From contig CP136069.1 of assembly GCA_032622095.1 (NCBI GenBank), positions 157,467,043-157,531,042 on the forward strand: a stretch of 64,000 nucleotides of DNA, read 5' to 3'. A program made the translations under genes and the position numbers. The stretch comes from Siphonodentalium dalli (lineage: Eukaryota > Mollusca > Scaphopoda > Gadilida > Siphonodentaliidae). Shown here piece after piece: positions 34,245-43,954 of this stretch. Under the pieces are notes generated by a model, which ran no database searches, was not told the DNA's origin, and saw only the letters and a list, made by a program, of their open reading frames with translations. Each line of letters starts with the position of its first letter. Within the stretch, counting starts at the first letter, position 1.

Positions 34245-36518
34245 ATGGAGATGGACATGGATAAGCACGAGCATATGGATGGTAATGAGACAGAGCTGAA
34301 ATCTGACCGAGATGATGGAACAGAGCCGAAATCTGATTTGAGTGAGGAATCTCCGGAAGAATGGGAAGATCACGATGCACCTTCAGATTGCAGACATGAG
34401 GTAGTTAAAGACTATAACCTAGACATTAATAAAGTGGTTGCAAGAAAGTCAGGTATGTTAACTGAATTGTATCAACTTGACGTTAAAGACAAAGGGAAAT
34501 GTATTACTTTGACATTGGACACAATACAGTTCGAGAAATACACAGAAGGATTAACGCATAAATATTGGGACTCCGCTAAATGTGTCGAAAAAGAAGGTTC
34601 AGTTTGGAAGTGCGTATATGATAAATCTACTGATAGGCATTATGTTGGAGATGTCATAACTGTGCCAAAAACAAAATGTTCGAAAATTACTTTGCACACA
34701 TACAAGACTCAGAATAAAGTTATGATACAAGGTTCAAAAAAGGCTGTAGAATGGTGGATTGAAAACCATCTTCCAGAAATTTACCAGAAAGGATTTAATG
34801 TAACATCGGATGAAGAAGTTACGAAAATTAAAAATGCAATCGCTTCCAAACAATTATCTTCTATGGCACTGGATAAAACAACGGTTGTTCACATTACACC
34901 AGCAGTTAAGTCACAGTTGTCAGGATGTGGACAAATGAGACTTCACTATACGACACCCAGGAGGCCTGGCATCAGAAATACTACAGGTGTTGGCAGGCCG
35001 TTGGCACTTCGACTCCCGTCTTCATGTAAAAATGTGTACCTTCCGTCGACAGTCGGTAATCTCTTTTCCACAACGTTGTTAAAAAAGTCAGTGGATGACT
35101 TAAGTATATGTGTCGAAGAGATTAATTTATCTAAAATAGAACAGGACAACAACACGGATCAGCTCATAAATGATTTACGTGCTCAAATGCAGAACTCAAT
35201 GAAAGTATACACAAACGAATTGAATTCTAAAATTGAACACCTCGAAAAGGAAAATTCAAAGCTAAAATCGGAAATCAATAAACAGAAGAAAGAGTTCTCT
35301 TCTAAAATAGAAGATGTGAAAAGGGACAATTCTTCACTGAAAAATGAACAGAAGAAATTGCGCAGCGAGATGATTGAAATGAAAAAACAACAGAAAAAAA
35401 TTAATGAAGAAAATGTTGAACGTTCGGCGAATGGAACGGTGAACGAAAATAAAGTCGAAAAACTCATCAGCACGATTCTTAACCCGCTGGCATCTCCTTT
35501 CAACGGTGATGAAATGTTGAGTGAAATTAATACTCGAACTGACAGTCAAACTTTAACATCACAACTGACCGCCAATAACCGTGAAGTTATTGTATCACCG
35601 CGTCCAAGAGAAAGACATACTGTATCCTCTTTAAGAAAGCTGAATACTTTTGACAGACACCATTTTCAATATGTAAAGCATATGCCCTTGCACTTAATTG
35701 TTGGAGATTCAGTTGTTGGTGGAATTAATCCCCTGAAGATGTCAAAGAAACGAGAACGAGTCAGTACGATTGTGACACCCGGTCAACGGATTACAGAGCT
35801 TAATGCGTGGCTCGAGGGAGACTTGCAATTTCAAAATGTTGGAACAGTAACGATACATATTGGTATCAATTCGTACAGGAATGGTATCTCAACCAGCGCC
35901 AGTGATTTGGAATCACTCGCTTCAAACATCAGATCTCAGTTCCGTGGAGCAGAAATAAGGATTTCTTCCATTCTTCCAACAATGCATTCGGATGTGATCA
36001 ACGAGATTGTTTATGATACAAATTTGCAGTATCAAAATATGTGCAGAAAGAATGGATTTATATTTGTTGACAACTGTTTAACATTCCTTTCACACGGCAG
36101 GATTAGAGTAGATTTGTTCAGAGACAATTGGCACCCAAATAGAGATGGTTCTAAAGTTCTGGCTTTGAATATCAAATACCCCCAGGAGGAAATGAATGAG
36201 ATCGCAGTGGACAGATGTGATGATGATACAGTGATGGATCGGCGTGCAAACTTTTTAGGGGAACACCGGCAGATGTATCGGGAAATGCGTCCCAAGACAT
36301 CATCTGTGGCGACCAGATCAACTGAGCGAGACACGGGTACTGGTAATGAGATGGGACTTGCCTTCGGACATCGGAATATCAATTCCTATCGACACGAGAA
36401 TGTTCGTCAGAATGAAGAACAGTGTTTTCAAAGTGTTAGAACAGATGAGCTATCTTTTTGTTCACAGCAACTAGCACAAATTCTCAAATACATTAATAAC
36501 CAACATAAACCTCAGTAG
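34245..36518 (+). CDS. LINE ORF1 protein, coiled coil + SGNH/esterase-like
   Basis: 757 residues from the ATG at 34245 (context CAAAATGG); the frame is open upstream only through a TTG. The acidic N-terminus is followed by a globular region (about residues 85-200) with ITLHTYKTQNKVMIQG, seen in many invertebrate LINE ORF1-like proteins. A Lys/Glu-rich coiled coil lies at about 293-392. A C-terminal SGNH hydrolase-like domain follows, with GDSVVGG (block I, Ser) near 486, HIGINS (block III, Asn) near 545, and DNWHPN (block V, His) near 626. Esterase-type ORF1 proteins are known from CR1-like LINEs, where they are thought to coat RNA and possibly interact with membranes. ORF2 follows after 332 bp. 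No inactivating change is seen. Confidence 0.8.
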   Translation: MEMDMDKHEHMDGNETELKSDRDDGTEPKSDLSEESPEEWEDHDAPSDCRHEVVKDYNLDINKVVARKSGMLTELYQLDVKDKGKCITLTLDTIQFEKYTEGLTHKYWDSAKCVEKEGSVWKCVYDKSTDRHYVGDVITVPKTKCSKITLHTYKTQNKVMIQGSKKAVEWWIENHLPEIYQKGFNVTSDEEVTKIKNAIASKQLSSMALDKTTVVHITPAVKSQLSGCGQMRLHYTTPRRPGIRNTTGVGRPLALRLPSSCKNVYLPSTVGNLFSTTLLKKSVDDLSICVEEINLSKIEQDNNTDQLINDLRAQMQNSMKVYTNELNSKIEHLEKENSKLKSEINKQKKEFSSKIEDVKRDNSSLKNEQKKLRSEMIEMKKQQKKINEENVERSANGTVNENKVEKLISTILNPLASPFNGDEMLSEINTRTDSQTLTSQLTANNREVIVSPRPRERHTVSSLRKLNTFDRHHFQYVKHMPLHLIVGDSVVGGINPLKMSKKRERVSTIVTPGQRITELNAWLEGDLQFQNVGTVTIHIGINSYRNGISTSASDLESLASNIRSQFRGAEIRISSILPTMHSDVINEIVYDTNLQYQNMCRKNGFIFVDNCLTFLSHGRIRVDLFRDNWHPNRDGSKVLALNIKYPQEEMNEIAVDRCDDDTVMDRRANFLGEHRQMYREMRPKTSSVATRSTERDTGTGNEMGLAFGHRNINSYRHENVRQNEEQCFQSVRTDELSFCSQQLAQILKYINNQHKPQ

Positions 36519-36850
36519 GTCACTTTTTTAAATACATGTATATGCATATATCATATATCTAGATTGTTTTATTTATTTACAATATTACCGTACTAACAAA
36601 TCAATTGCGTAGCAGTATAGTCGCATAAATCTATTATGCGTGGTAACACGATTTATAATATACGTTTATGATTCGTTTATGATTCGTTTACGATAATAAT
36701 TGCGCGGCTATATATTGGTCCAATTATATACGCAAAATGGTATAATTGTTTTGTTGAAACAGCGTCTGGATACTTAAAATTAACGAGGTAGACTAGTGTT
36801 GAAACGATGGTCTAAAGAGTTTAAAGATATATACAATGTGACTGGAATAT
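36519..36850 (+). other. LINE inter-ORF region
   Basis: 332 bp of AT-rich sequence between the ORF1 stop and the ORF2 ATG, with a TTATGATTCG direct repeat (36666-36690). No coding overlap or obvious reinitiation signal was recognised. Confidence 0.6.
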
Positions 36851-39800
36851 ATGCCTATTTCAATTTTGACTTTCCTATCTAGACTATTCCCGACAGTCCT
36901 TTTCGAATATCGTTACCTATATATATATACACATATGAGCTCTCTTTCGCAAAACCATAGCCGTCGGCGGAAAATTGCATATACTGCCTGGAATGCGCAA
37001 GGCTTTGTAAATAAAATTACCGATGAAGATTGCCGAAAGCATTTAGAAAAATATGATTTTATAACGATATCAGAAACCTGGCACCACTCTGTGGATGATA
37101 TAGAAATGCCAGGGTACTGCTGCTTTGATCTTAGTAGAGGGTCAAATAGTACAATCAGAGGAGGAATTGCCTTTTATTGTAAGAATAAGTATAAGTCTTC
37201 TGTAATTAGAGTCTTGAAATTAAATCAATACGCAATATGGGTTGAATTTTGTGGCAGTATCTTCAATATGCAATCGAATGTAGTATTTATATCCATATAT
37301 ATTCCTCCTGCGAACTCGACTTTCTGGGCTCATAGTAGCAATTACGATTCCGTGTACGACAGCATTGAAACACTTTTAAAAGATTGTAGGTCGGACGACT
37401 TTGTTATCTTGGGAGGGGATTTTAACTCGAGAACAGCGAAACGGCCGGATTATGTTACAGACGATTGCGATAGGTATGGCCCCCTTCCCAATACGTATAA
37501 AGTTGATGAAATCGCTGCACGAGAAAGTTTAGATGATAAAGTAAACCATTTTGGGCGACAACTCCTCTCATTATGTAAAGCTGCGTCACTGCGTATACTC
37601 AATGGAAGAACACCCGGCGATTCTTTTGGGAACTTTACGAGTTGTCAATATAATGGGTGCAGTGTAGTCGATTATATTATAGTGTCAGAGAAATATCTAT
37701 CGGACGTGTCCTATTTCTGTGTCAAAAATCCAAATGAATTTTCAGATCACAGCCAACTTGCTGTTCACTTAGAATATTTTCAAGAGAGTAGTAATTGTGA
37801 TAACATGTTTATATATGAATATACTGTACCGAAATATTCATTGAAATGGACTAAAGATAGTGCAAACAAGGCAATAATGACTGTTAACAGCAAATGTTTC
37901 CAAGACGAATTATCGAGGTTAAGAGTATCGCGTTATGAAGAAACCGCAAATGACACAGAAAAAGCTGTAACTGACTTTACGGAACTTCTTAAAAGATTGA
38001 ATAAGTCGGCATCCAAAACTGTAAAGAATGGTAAAATTAAGCAATATAAAAAACGTAGGTGGTTTAATGATAAGTGTAAAACACTAAAATGCATAATGCA
38101 AAAAGCTGTGCGCGAAATGAGAGAGCAGCCGCTGAAAAAAAGTTTAATTGAAAAATTTTGCGCAGCCAAAAAAGCATATAAAAGGGAAACTAAATATAGA
38201 GCTAAATTATTCCGACACAAATTTGCAATAGAACTTGAAAACATGGAAACGTCAGATCCGAGTGAATACTGGAAGTTTATTAAAAAAATGAGAGATGATA
38301 GTAGGAAAGATAACGACGATCTTGATCCAGACATTAGTGTTAAATTCTTTAATGATTTATATTGCAATAGCGTTAATCGGGATAAAGATACTTTTATATG
38401 TAAAACAGACAAACCTAAGATCATTTGCGATCTCAATAATGATGAAATTTCGACCCTGGAAGTAATAGGCGTTCTGAAGAGTTTGAAAAATAATAAATCT
38501 CCAGGCAGTGACGGGCTGCGGAATGAACTATTGAAAGCCGTCGGACCGATTATGGCACAAGATTTAACAAAGTTGTTTAATTTGGTTCTGAACTCTTCAT
38601 ATTATCCTACATGTTGGAGCGAGTCCACACTGACACCTATCTATAAAAAAGGTGATCGTCACGATCCAAACAATTATAGAGCTATAGCTTTGAGCAGTTC
38701 TATAAGTAAAATATTTAACAAAATAATCAATACACGAATTTCCAAATTTTTGGATGATAATGATATTATAAGTGATAATCAATATGGATTTAGAAAAAAT
38801 AGAAGCACGATTGATAGTGCGTTCATTTTAAAATCGCTAACTACTAAGTACCTGAAAGAGGCAAAACCTCTATATGCAGTATTTGTAGACTTCCGTAAGG
38901 CATTTGATACTGTCCACCGAGAGACAATGTTTACTAAATTGAAACATGTTGGTATCAATGGCAATATTATGAAAACTATTGAATCTATGTATGCGTCAAG
39001 TGCTTATTCGGTACGAACTAGCCAAGGTTATGGGCCTCATATGATTTCAAATATTGGCGTTAGACAAGGATGTATTATTTCTCCCACAATTTTCAAAATA
39101 TTTATTGATGACATTAGCGCCGAATTTGATGATTCGTGCAAACCGGTTAAAGTTGGCGAAAAATCTCTAAGTCATATGCTATTTGCAGATGATCTGGTTA
39201 TGCTATCTGAAACTGCTGAAGGTATGCAAAGATGTTTGAATAAATTGGAGAATTACAGCACAAGGAACAAAGTAGAAGTGAATCTTCAGAAAACTAAATG
39301 CCTGATATTCAGGAAACGAGCAACAAAAAAACTAACTGCCTTTAAATTAAGCAACACTCCGTTGGAAACAGTTAAGGAATATACCTATCTTGGTATTAAA
39401 TTTTGTGCGAATGGAAAATTTTGCAAAGCCCAGATAGATGTTAACAACAAAGGGTTAAAAGCAATGTATAGTTTAATGTCATCCTTGCGCAAACATGAAA
39501 TTTTCTCAGTAAGCATTTGGTGTAAACTATTTGACAAGCTGATAAAACCTATCGTTTTATATGGTTGCGAAATATGGGCATCGCATATTAATATTAACAA
39601 GCTCGAATCTATTCCATGTGAAATTACACATGTTAAATTTTGTAAATCAGTGTTGGGTTTAAATAGAATGGCGTCTAATCACGCGACAAGAGCAGAATTG
39701 GGCAGATTTCCGATAGCACATGATGCGATAATGAATGCTGTAAGGTATATGCTTAAACTGTCTGAAAGAAAACCGAATATGTTACTTCAGAATTCTGCCC

Positions 39801-40387
39801 AAATATGCGAGGAATATATAATTCCACCGTTTTTGGCAGAAGCACTTCACATGCCAAAAATAAGCGATTTAGAGAATAACCTATCGCTGGAATATCTCAA
39901 TAAAGTCCGGGAAGAATTAAAATGCGTTCATATTCTAACGTTCAAAAACGAAATATTCGATGACAACAAGAAAAATGGTATGAATAAATTAAGAACGTAT
40001 CGTTGTTTCAAAGAACAATATGAAATTGAACCATACTTACTCCAAATTACTAATTTTTATACGAGATCGTGTTTCAGTAAGCTTAAAGTAAGCAATCATA
40101 AGTTGCAGGTAGAGGTTGGGCGACACGCTCAGCCAAAAATACCTTACGAGAAACGCATATGTAAAAAATGTGAAGCAAATGAAATTCAAACGGAAGAACA
40201 CTTTATAATGAGATGTGAAAAACATAACCATTTGCGGAAGAGATTTTTCACTGAAATAGGAGTTCACCAACCAATTTTCGTAAACTTTGATGAAATAGAA
40301 AAGTTCATATTCCTCATGAAGGCTGAACACCCGAGTATATGCAATCTGATCTGTAACATGGTTCGGCAGTTTTCCGCAAATAAATGA
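36851..40387 (+). CDS. LINE ORF2: endonuclease-reverse transcriptase
   Basis: 1178 residues from the ATG at 36851; the second ATG at 36935 begins immediately before the conserved endonuclease core and may be the real start. Endonuclease motifs: WNAQG, ISETW, GGDFNSRT and SDHSQL (about residues 45-305). Reverse transcriptase blocks: NYRAIALSSSISKIFNKII, AVFVDFRKAFDTVH, VRQGCIISPTIFKIFIDD and the catalytic LFADDLVML near 777-785. The C-terminus has a C-x2-C-x9-H-x4-C zinc-knuckle-like motif (CKKC...EEHFIMRC, about 1103-1121). The product nicks target DNA and reverse-transcribes LINE RNA in place. All catalytic motifs are present and the frame is uninterrupted, so the copy may be recently active. 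Confidence 0.9.
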   Translation: MPISILTFLSRLFPTVLFEYRYLYIYTHMSSLSQNHSRRRKIAYTAWNAQGFVNKITDEDCRKHLEKYDFITISETWHHSVDDIEMPGYCCFDLSRGSNSTIRGGIAFYCKNKYKSSVIRVLKLNQYAIWVEFCGSIFNMQSNVVFISIYIPPANSTFWAHSSNYDSVYDSIETLLKDCRSDDFVILGGDFNSRTAKRPDYVTDDCDRYGPLPNTYKVDEIAARESLDDKVNHFGRQLLSLCKAASLRILNGRTPGDSFGNFTSCQYNGCSVVDYIIVSEKYLSDVSYFCVKNPNEFSDHSQLAVHLEYFQESSNCDNMFIYEYTVPKYSLKWTKDSANKAIMTVNSKCFQDELSRLRVSRYEETANDTEKAVTDFTELLKRLNKSASKTVKNGKIKQYKKRRWFNDKCKTLKCIMQKAVREMREQPLKKSLIEKFCAAKKAYKRETKYRAKLFRHKFAIELENMETSDPSEYWKFIKKMRDDSRKDNDDLDPDISVKFFNDLYCNSVNRDKDTFICKTDKPKIICDLNNDEISTLEVIGVLKSLKNNKSPGSDGLRNELLKAVGPIMAQDLTKLFNLVLNSSYYPTCWSESTLTPIYKKGDRHDPNNYRAIALSSSISKIFNKIINTRISKFLDDNDIISDNQYGFRKNRSTIDSAFILKSLTTKYLKEAKPLYAVFVDFRKAFDTVHRETMFTKLKHVGINGNIMKTIESMYASSAYSVRTSQGYGPHMISNIGVRQGCIISPTIFKIFIDDISAEFDDSCKPVKVGEKSLSHMLFADDLVMLSETAEGMQRCLNKLENYSTRNKVEVNLQKTKCLIFRKRATKKLTAFKLSNTPLETVKEYTYLGIKFCANGKFCKAQIDVNNKGLKAMYSLMSSLRKHEIFSVSIWCKLFDKLIKPIVLYGCEIWASHININKLESIPCEITHVKFCKSVLGLNRMASNHATRAELGRFPIAHDAIMNAVRYMLKLSERKPNMLLQNSAQICEEYIIPPFLAEALHMPKISDLENNLSLEYLNKVREELKCVHILTFKNEIFDDNKKNGMNKLRTYRCFKEQYEIEPYLLQITNFYTRSCFSKLKVSNHKLQVEVGRHAQPKIPYEKRICKKCEANEIQTEEHFIMRCEKHNHLRKRFFTEIGVHQPIFVNFDEIEKFIFLMKAEHPSICNLICNMVRQFSANK

Positions 40388-40508
40388 GAATATAGTGTTG
40401 AGTTACAAATACATGTTATATATATATTTTATATGAAATTGTCTTGACTTGTGTTTAAATTATCTGTATTATGACAACTGCCCCGCGTGGGTGTATTATG
40501 TCAATAAA

Positions 40509-40531
40509 AATGTTATGTTATGTTATGTTAT
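40509..40531 (+). repeat. (TTATG)n LINE 3' tail
   Basis: About four to five TTATG units close the LINE, following GTCAATAAAAATG. Short tandem tails of this sort are typical for CR1/L2-like elements. Confidence 0.8.
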
Positions 40532-42656
40532 GACGCAGGGAATGTCACGGGATTGGTTTTGTTTACCTATAATGGTTTTAAAGAGGCACTAATACTTAGC
40601 AATTAAGAAATAGTTTAACTTTGGCTTCGAACAGCTGGGTTCTGTTAAATTACAAGTACCGGGGAGGGCTACATTTGCATTCGTTATGGTGATTAATACA
40701 TGACGGTGCACATGCGTGGTGGGCTACATACTGTGAGCGTATCCATCAAATCAGTCATGAATGGGGTCGACCGATGACACATCATAGACGGTTACGCATT
40801 CCAAAAAACGCTTAGCCTACATTTCGGCTAGATTAGTTAAAACTTCAATGACTGTTCACTATAGCAAGTCAACATGATTGGGAGAGGGGTATTGTTAGAA
40901 TGGATGCGCCACGGTATATTCTAGAAGTCAAGATGTGTCAACTACAGTATACAAGGCCCGTGGTGTTTTCAAAACCACGCGTGGCCAACATTTTAACACG
41001 GAAAAAACACGGAAAAATCGCACGTGGTCTTAGCGTCAATGAATACAGAATTGTCAGATAAAATCTTTTATAATAAAAAACAATTTCATATATTGAATTA
41101 TATATATATATATCATATTTGTTTATCTGTGTCTATGGCCTTTATATCCATGTCATGTTTTGTTGTCGCATTTTATTTTAGTTGGCATTACTATTTTCTT
41201 GTGTTTGTTCATATTACATGTACGCAAATGGTTTCGGTAGTTTGTGCGGCGATATCGTGTTCTAACAAATGGCTGAAAAATTGGATATAACATTACAAAA
41301 ATTCATAAGTTAAAGACATATTATGCACTTGTTCGGACGCGTGAAACTGATTAGTTAGTATGCATGCGCTATGCCATGAGGGGATGTAGAATTCTACTAA
41401 CATTGCCGAAAATCTCAAACAAATCGACCGTACCACTTCATAGAAAACATCGTCTGAACTACGCTCAATTGTAAATATTTACTTCCCGATTCGGGACGCA
41501 ACTATCGGCGGTAAATTAACACAAATGATTTCGCCATCGGGGGGTCACTGTATTTAATGCATATATATAAGAATTACGGTGTGTTCTGTCAATTTGGATA
41601 TAATATTTGTAAAAATAACTACTTTCAGCAAGATATTCTCCATTTCTATTTCATCACCCTACCGGAGTGTTTCAGATCACTTTAAAATATCGAATTTAAT
41701 GTCCAAAACGTAACTAAAGTTTTAAATTAATTTGTTTTGAAAACTGGGATCAAAATTTATATAAATAAAATTTAGTTTTTCCAAATTTAATTTAAAATGC
41801 TCATTTTCAACAATTAATAAAATTTTCAAGAATTGTCAGTATCAAAGTAATTTCATATATATGCACATATGCATATTTTATAGCACACACAATATAACAT
41901 ATAATGTGAGGTTGTCAATATGACATCCCAGTCTACATAACAGTTCCAATGCACCCATGTTTGGCGATATATTTCAGTAATATAGATTTCACACATATTC
42001 ATTTAAACAATTCCATAATGTACAAATATCTAGTAATTTTCTTTTATAAACGCCGATTACGCGCGCACCGACCAGCTGGTGTAAATGTGTCTCATAACAT
42101 TCAATAGATAAATATTGCAAGTAAAATGAGTCTGATTCATTTGGTGCGTACAATAACATCAATTCGATCACATCACTTAAATAATTATGTTATTTGATAT
42201 TATGGAATTATTCGTAAATTGACATGACAGATAATATTCGTGTCGTCGAGGATTGATATATTGGAAACAGACAGTTTCATCCGAGTGTTTATAAAGAACT
42301 TCCTGATAATATTTGCGCGTGGTACAGTAAAACAAAAACTGTCTTGTAAATAAAAGGAGAAAAATAAAACAATGAACTAAAACATAAACACTATATATTG
42401 TTATTCCGCATGTCCCACACCAACGCCCAGGTTAACTAAACAATGTTCATGTGGAAATATTTTCGATCTGAAAACGGACTCTGATATCCACAGAAACGCT
42501 TTTCAACTTGACAAAATATTCGCATGTTTCTGTCAAAATAATTGGAGAAAAATCAGCATTTCATGAATAAATATATATTTCATTGTACGCGCGGGTGGTT
42601 TTAATGCCACATACCCAATGCACAGTCGGGGGACATTCCCATTCTTGGTACCAACG
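40532..42656. other. Right flank of LINE target, then unannotated sequence
   Basis: 40532-40640 continues the repeat that was interrupted by the LINE (compare 33550-33620: CGCAGGGCATGTCAAGGG, then AGATGCACTAATAATAAG). 41442-41475 is a fragment of the duplication at 12306. The remainder shows no gene; ORFs of 60-88 aa have no domain. Confidence 0.5.
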
Positions 42657-42662
42657 AACCTG
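42657..42662. repeat. Polinton target site duplication, left (AACCTG)
   Basis: AACCTG directly precedes the AGTAGTGTAT terminus and is repeated at 56029-56034 directly after the complementary terminus. Six-bp duplications are the known size for Polintons. Confidence 0.9.
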
Positions 42663-43097
42663 AGTAGTGTATATGTAAAAGCATTCCGTATACTCGATAT
42701 AATTAAAGGTATTGTAAGACATACTAATGACTATTTCTAGGCAGATGGTATAGTAAAGCAAACTATTTCTAGGCAGATGATATAGTCAGACTAACTAGTA
42801 ACTATTTGAAGGATTAGTACGCACGATTGAATACATGTATTGATAGTTAATAGGTTAGTTATGATAGGTTAGTAAAATAATAGTCCTAAATGAGATGAAT
42901 TATTCGCTAGTGAATAACCTCGTGCATGTAAAAAACCACAAGGCTAAAACACATGGAATATTTGTTAGTGTCGGAACTTTTTCTTCTATATTGTAGATTT
43001 GTAGGTAACACTATTCGATCTCATAAAACTCGATATTACAGAGTCTCGTAGAAAACGAAATGTGGAACCCTTCACACTTTAGTTCATTTAATGAATA
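42663..43097 (+). repeat. Polinton left terminal inverted repeat
   Basis: 435 bp pairing with the right terminal repeat. It contains two copies of CTATTTCTAGGCAGATG(G/A)TATAGT. The match is close from AGTAGTGTATATG to TTTAATGAATAT. Confidence 0.85.
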
Positions 43098-43189
43098 TTA
43101 ATAATATATATCATAAACAAACACAATTATATCAATATTTTGATCAATATATATTAAATACAAAATATCATAAAACAAACATAATCAAA

Positions 43190-43408
43190 TCAATCTTTTT
43201 TAAGATATGGACAGTCTGGTCTTAAATGATCTCCGTTACATTCATAACATCTAACACGAGTCTTTTTAAATTTATCAGCTGAATTCAATTTAGATATCCT
43301 ATACAAAATTTTAGCATTTTTATCAGCTAATATTGAAATTTGTTGTCCTATCTCTTCTATATCAGCCAAATTATCTAAAAGTTTTCTTTTTAAACTCCCT
43401 CTGTTCAT
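43190..43408 (-). CDS. Small zinc-knuckle protein of the Polinton
   Basis: 72 residues from an ATG at 43406-43408. The N-terminal half is predicted helical (KLLDNLADIEEIGQQISILA, with heptad-like hydrophobics). The C-terminus has a C-x2-C-x3-H-x4-C motif (CYECNGDHLRPDC), a CCHC-like zinc knuckle with one residue fewer than the retroviral spacing. It is the last gene of the minus-strand set, 92 bp after the protease. It may bind nucleic acid in the particle or help dimerise (inference). Its last codons occur again, inverted, at 55309-55353. A compact helical coil plus knuckle is not one of the standard named Polinton proteins. Confidence 0.6.
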   Translation of the reverse strand: MNRGSLKRKLLDNLADIEEIGQQISILADKNAKILYRISKLNSADKFKKTRVRCYECNGDHLRPDCPYLKKD

Positions 43409-43500
43409 TCCTTTCTGAGAAACTTAGAAGTCACTGTCAGAAGACATTTTGATTAAAAAAATATTATAAAAAAGCATTTCATTTATAGAAAAAAAAAAAA

Positions 43501-43950
43501 CTAAATATCGAACAACACGGGTAGATGTTGTTTACACCAATTATAAACGTAAGTATCATTATGAAATCCGGGTTTATTTAAAACGTATAGACAATCCAAT
43601 CCTCTACAAGTATGATACAAATAATATAATACGAAATAACCACACAAAAAAGATATATGTTGAATATAATTTGTACTATAATACAATCTACCATATTTAG
43701 CTAACATAATTTTCAACTGCTCAGATGGAGGTAATCCGATAGGATCAAAATATATTATAAAATTATCATCCCGTTTCCATATACATATCCAATGTTCACC
43801 ATCTAACCAAGATGGGTCAGTATTACAAATTAAACCTCTGTTCGGCTTAATAGTATCAGGTAATTCGTCCAAAGCATAAACGCCTAATATCATAGAATTC
43901 AAAACTGAGTCTGACTTTAATGCATCAGATATATCTAAGTTGCTCAACAT
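43501..43950 (-). CDS. Adenain-like cysteine protease (PRO)
   Basis: 149 residues from the ATG at 43948-43950; a GTG six codons upstream overlaps the capsid gene and is not needed. Catalytic residues by motif: His 53 in GEHWICIW, Asp 69 in YFDPIGLPP, Gln 97 in YIQHIS, and Cys 103 in FLCGYFVLYY, the order and spacing of the adenovirus protease (C5 peptidase) family. In Polintons and related viruses this enzyme processes structural proteins during maturation. It starts 4 bp after the major capsid stop codon, consistent with joint expression. All catalytic residues are present and the length is near the lower end for the family, so it looks intact. Confidence 0.85.
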   Translation of the reverse strand: MLSNLDISDALKSDSVLNSMILGVYALDELPDTIKPNRGLICNTDPSWLDGEHWICIWKRDDNFIIYFDPIGLPPSEQLKIMLAKYGRLYYSTNYIQHISFLCGYFVLYYLYHTCRGLDCLYVLNKPGFHNDTYVYNWCKQHLPVLFDI

Positions 43951-43954
43951 AATG

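Larger units (their letters stand above)
34111..40531 (+). mobile_element. Full-length two-ORF LINE (CR1/L2-like, jockey superfamily)
   Basis: The boundaries come from the interrupted target repeat: sequence like GGTG(C)ACA.AAGT..(C)ATGA ends at about 34110, and its continuation CGCAGGGAATGTC begins at 40532. The element ends in a (TTATG)n tail after GTCAATAAAAATG. It encodes an ORF1 with coiled coil and SGNH hydrolase-like domain and an ORF2 with apurinic-type endonuclease and reverse transcriptase, both without stops or frameshifts. A target duplication of only about ATGA is visible. Clade placement is by general architecture and not certain. Confidence 0.8.

Noticed and set aside
37933-38436. 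167-aa minus-strand ORF within LINE ORF2
   Set aside because: It is the antisense shadow of the reverse transcriptase frame.
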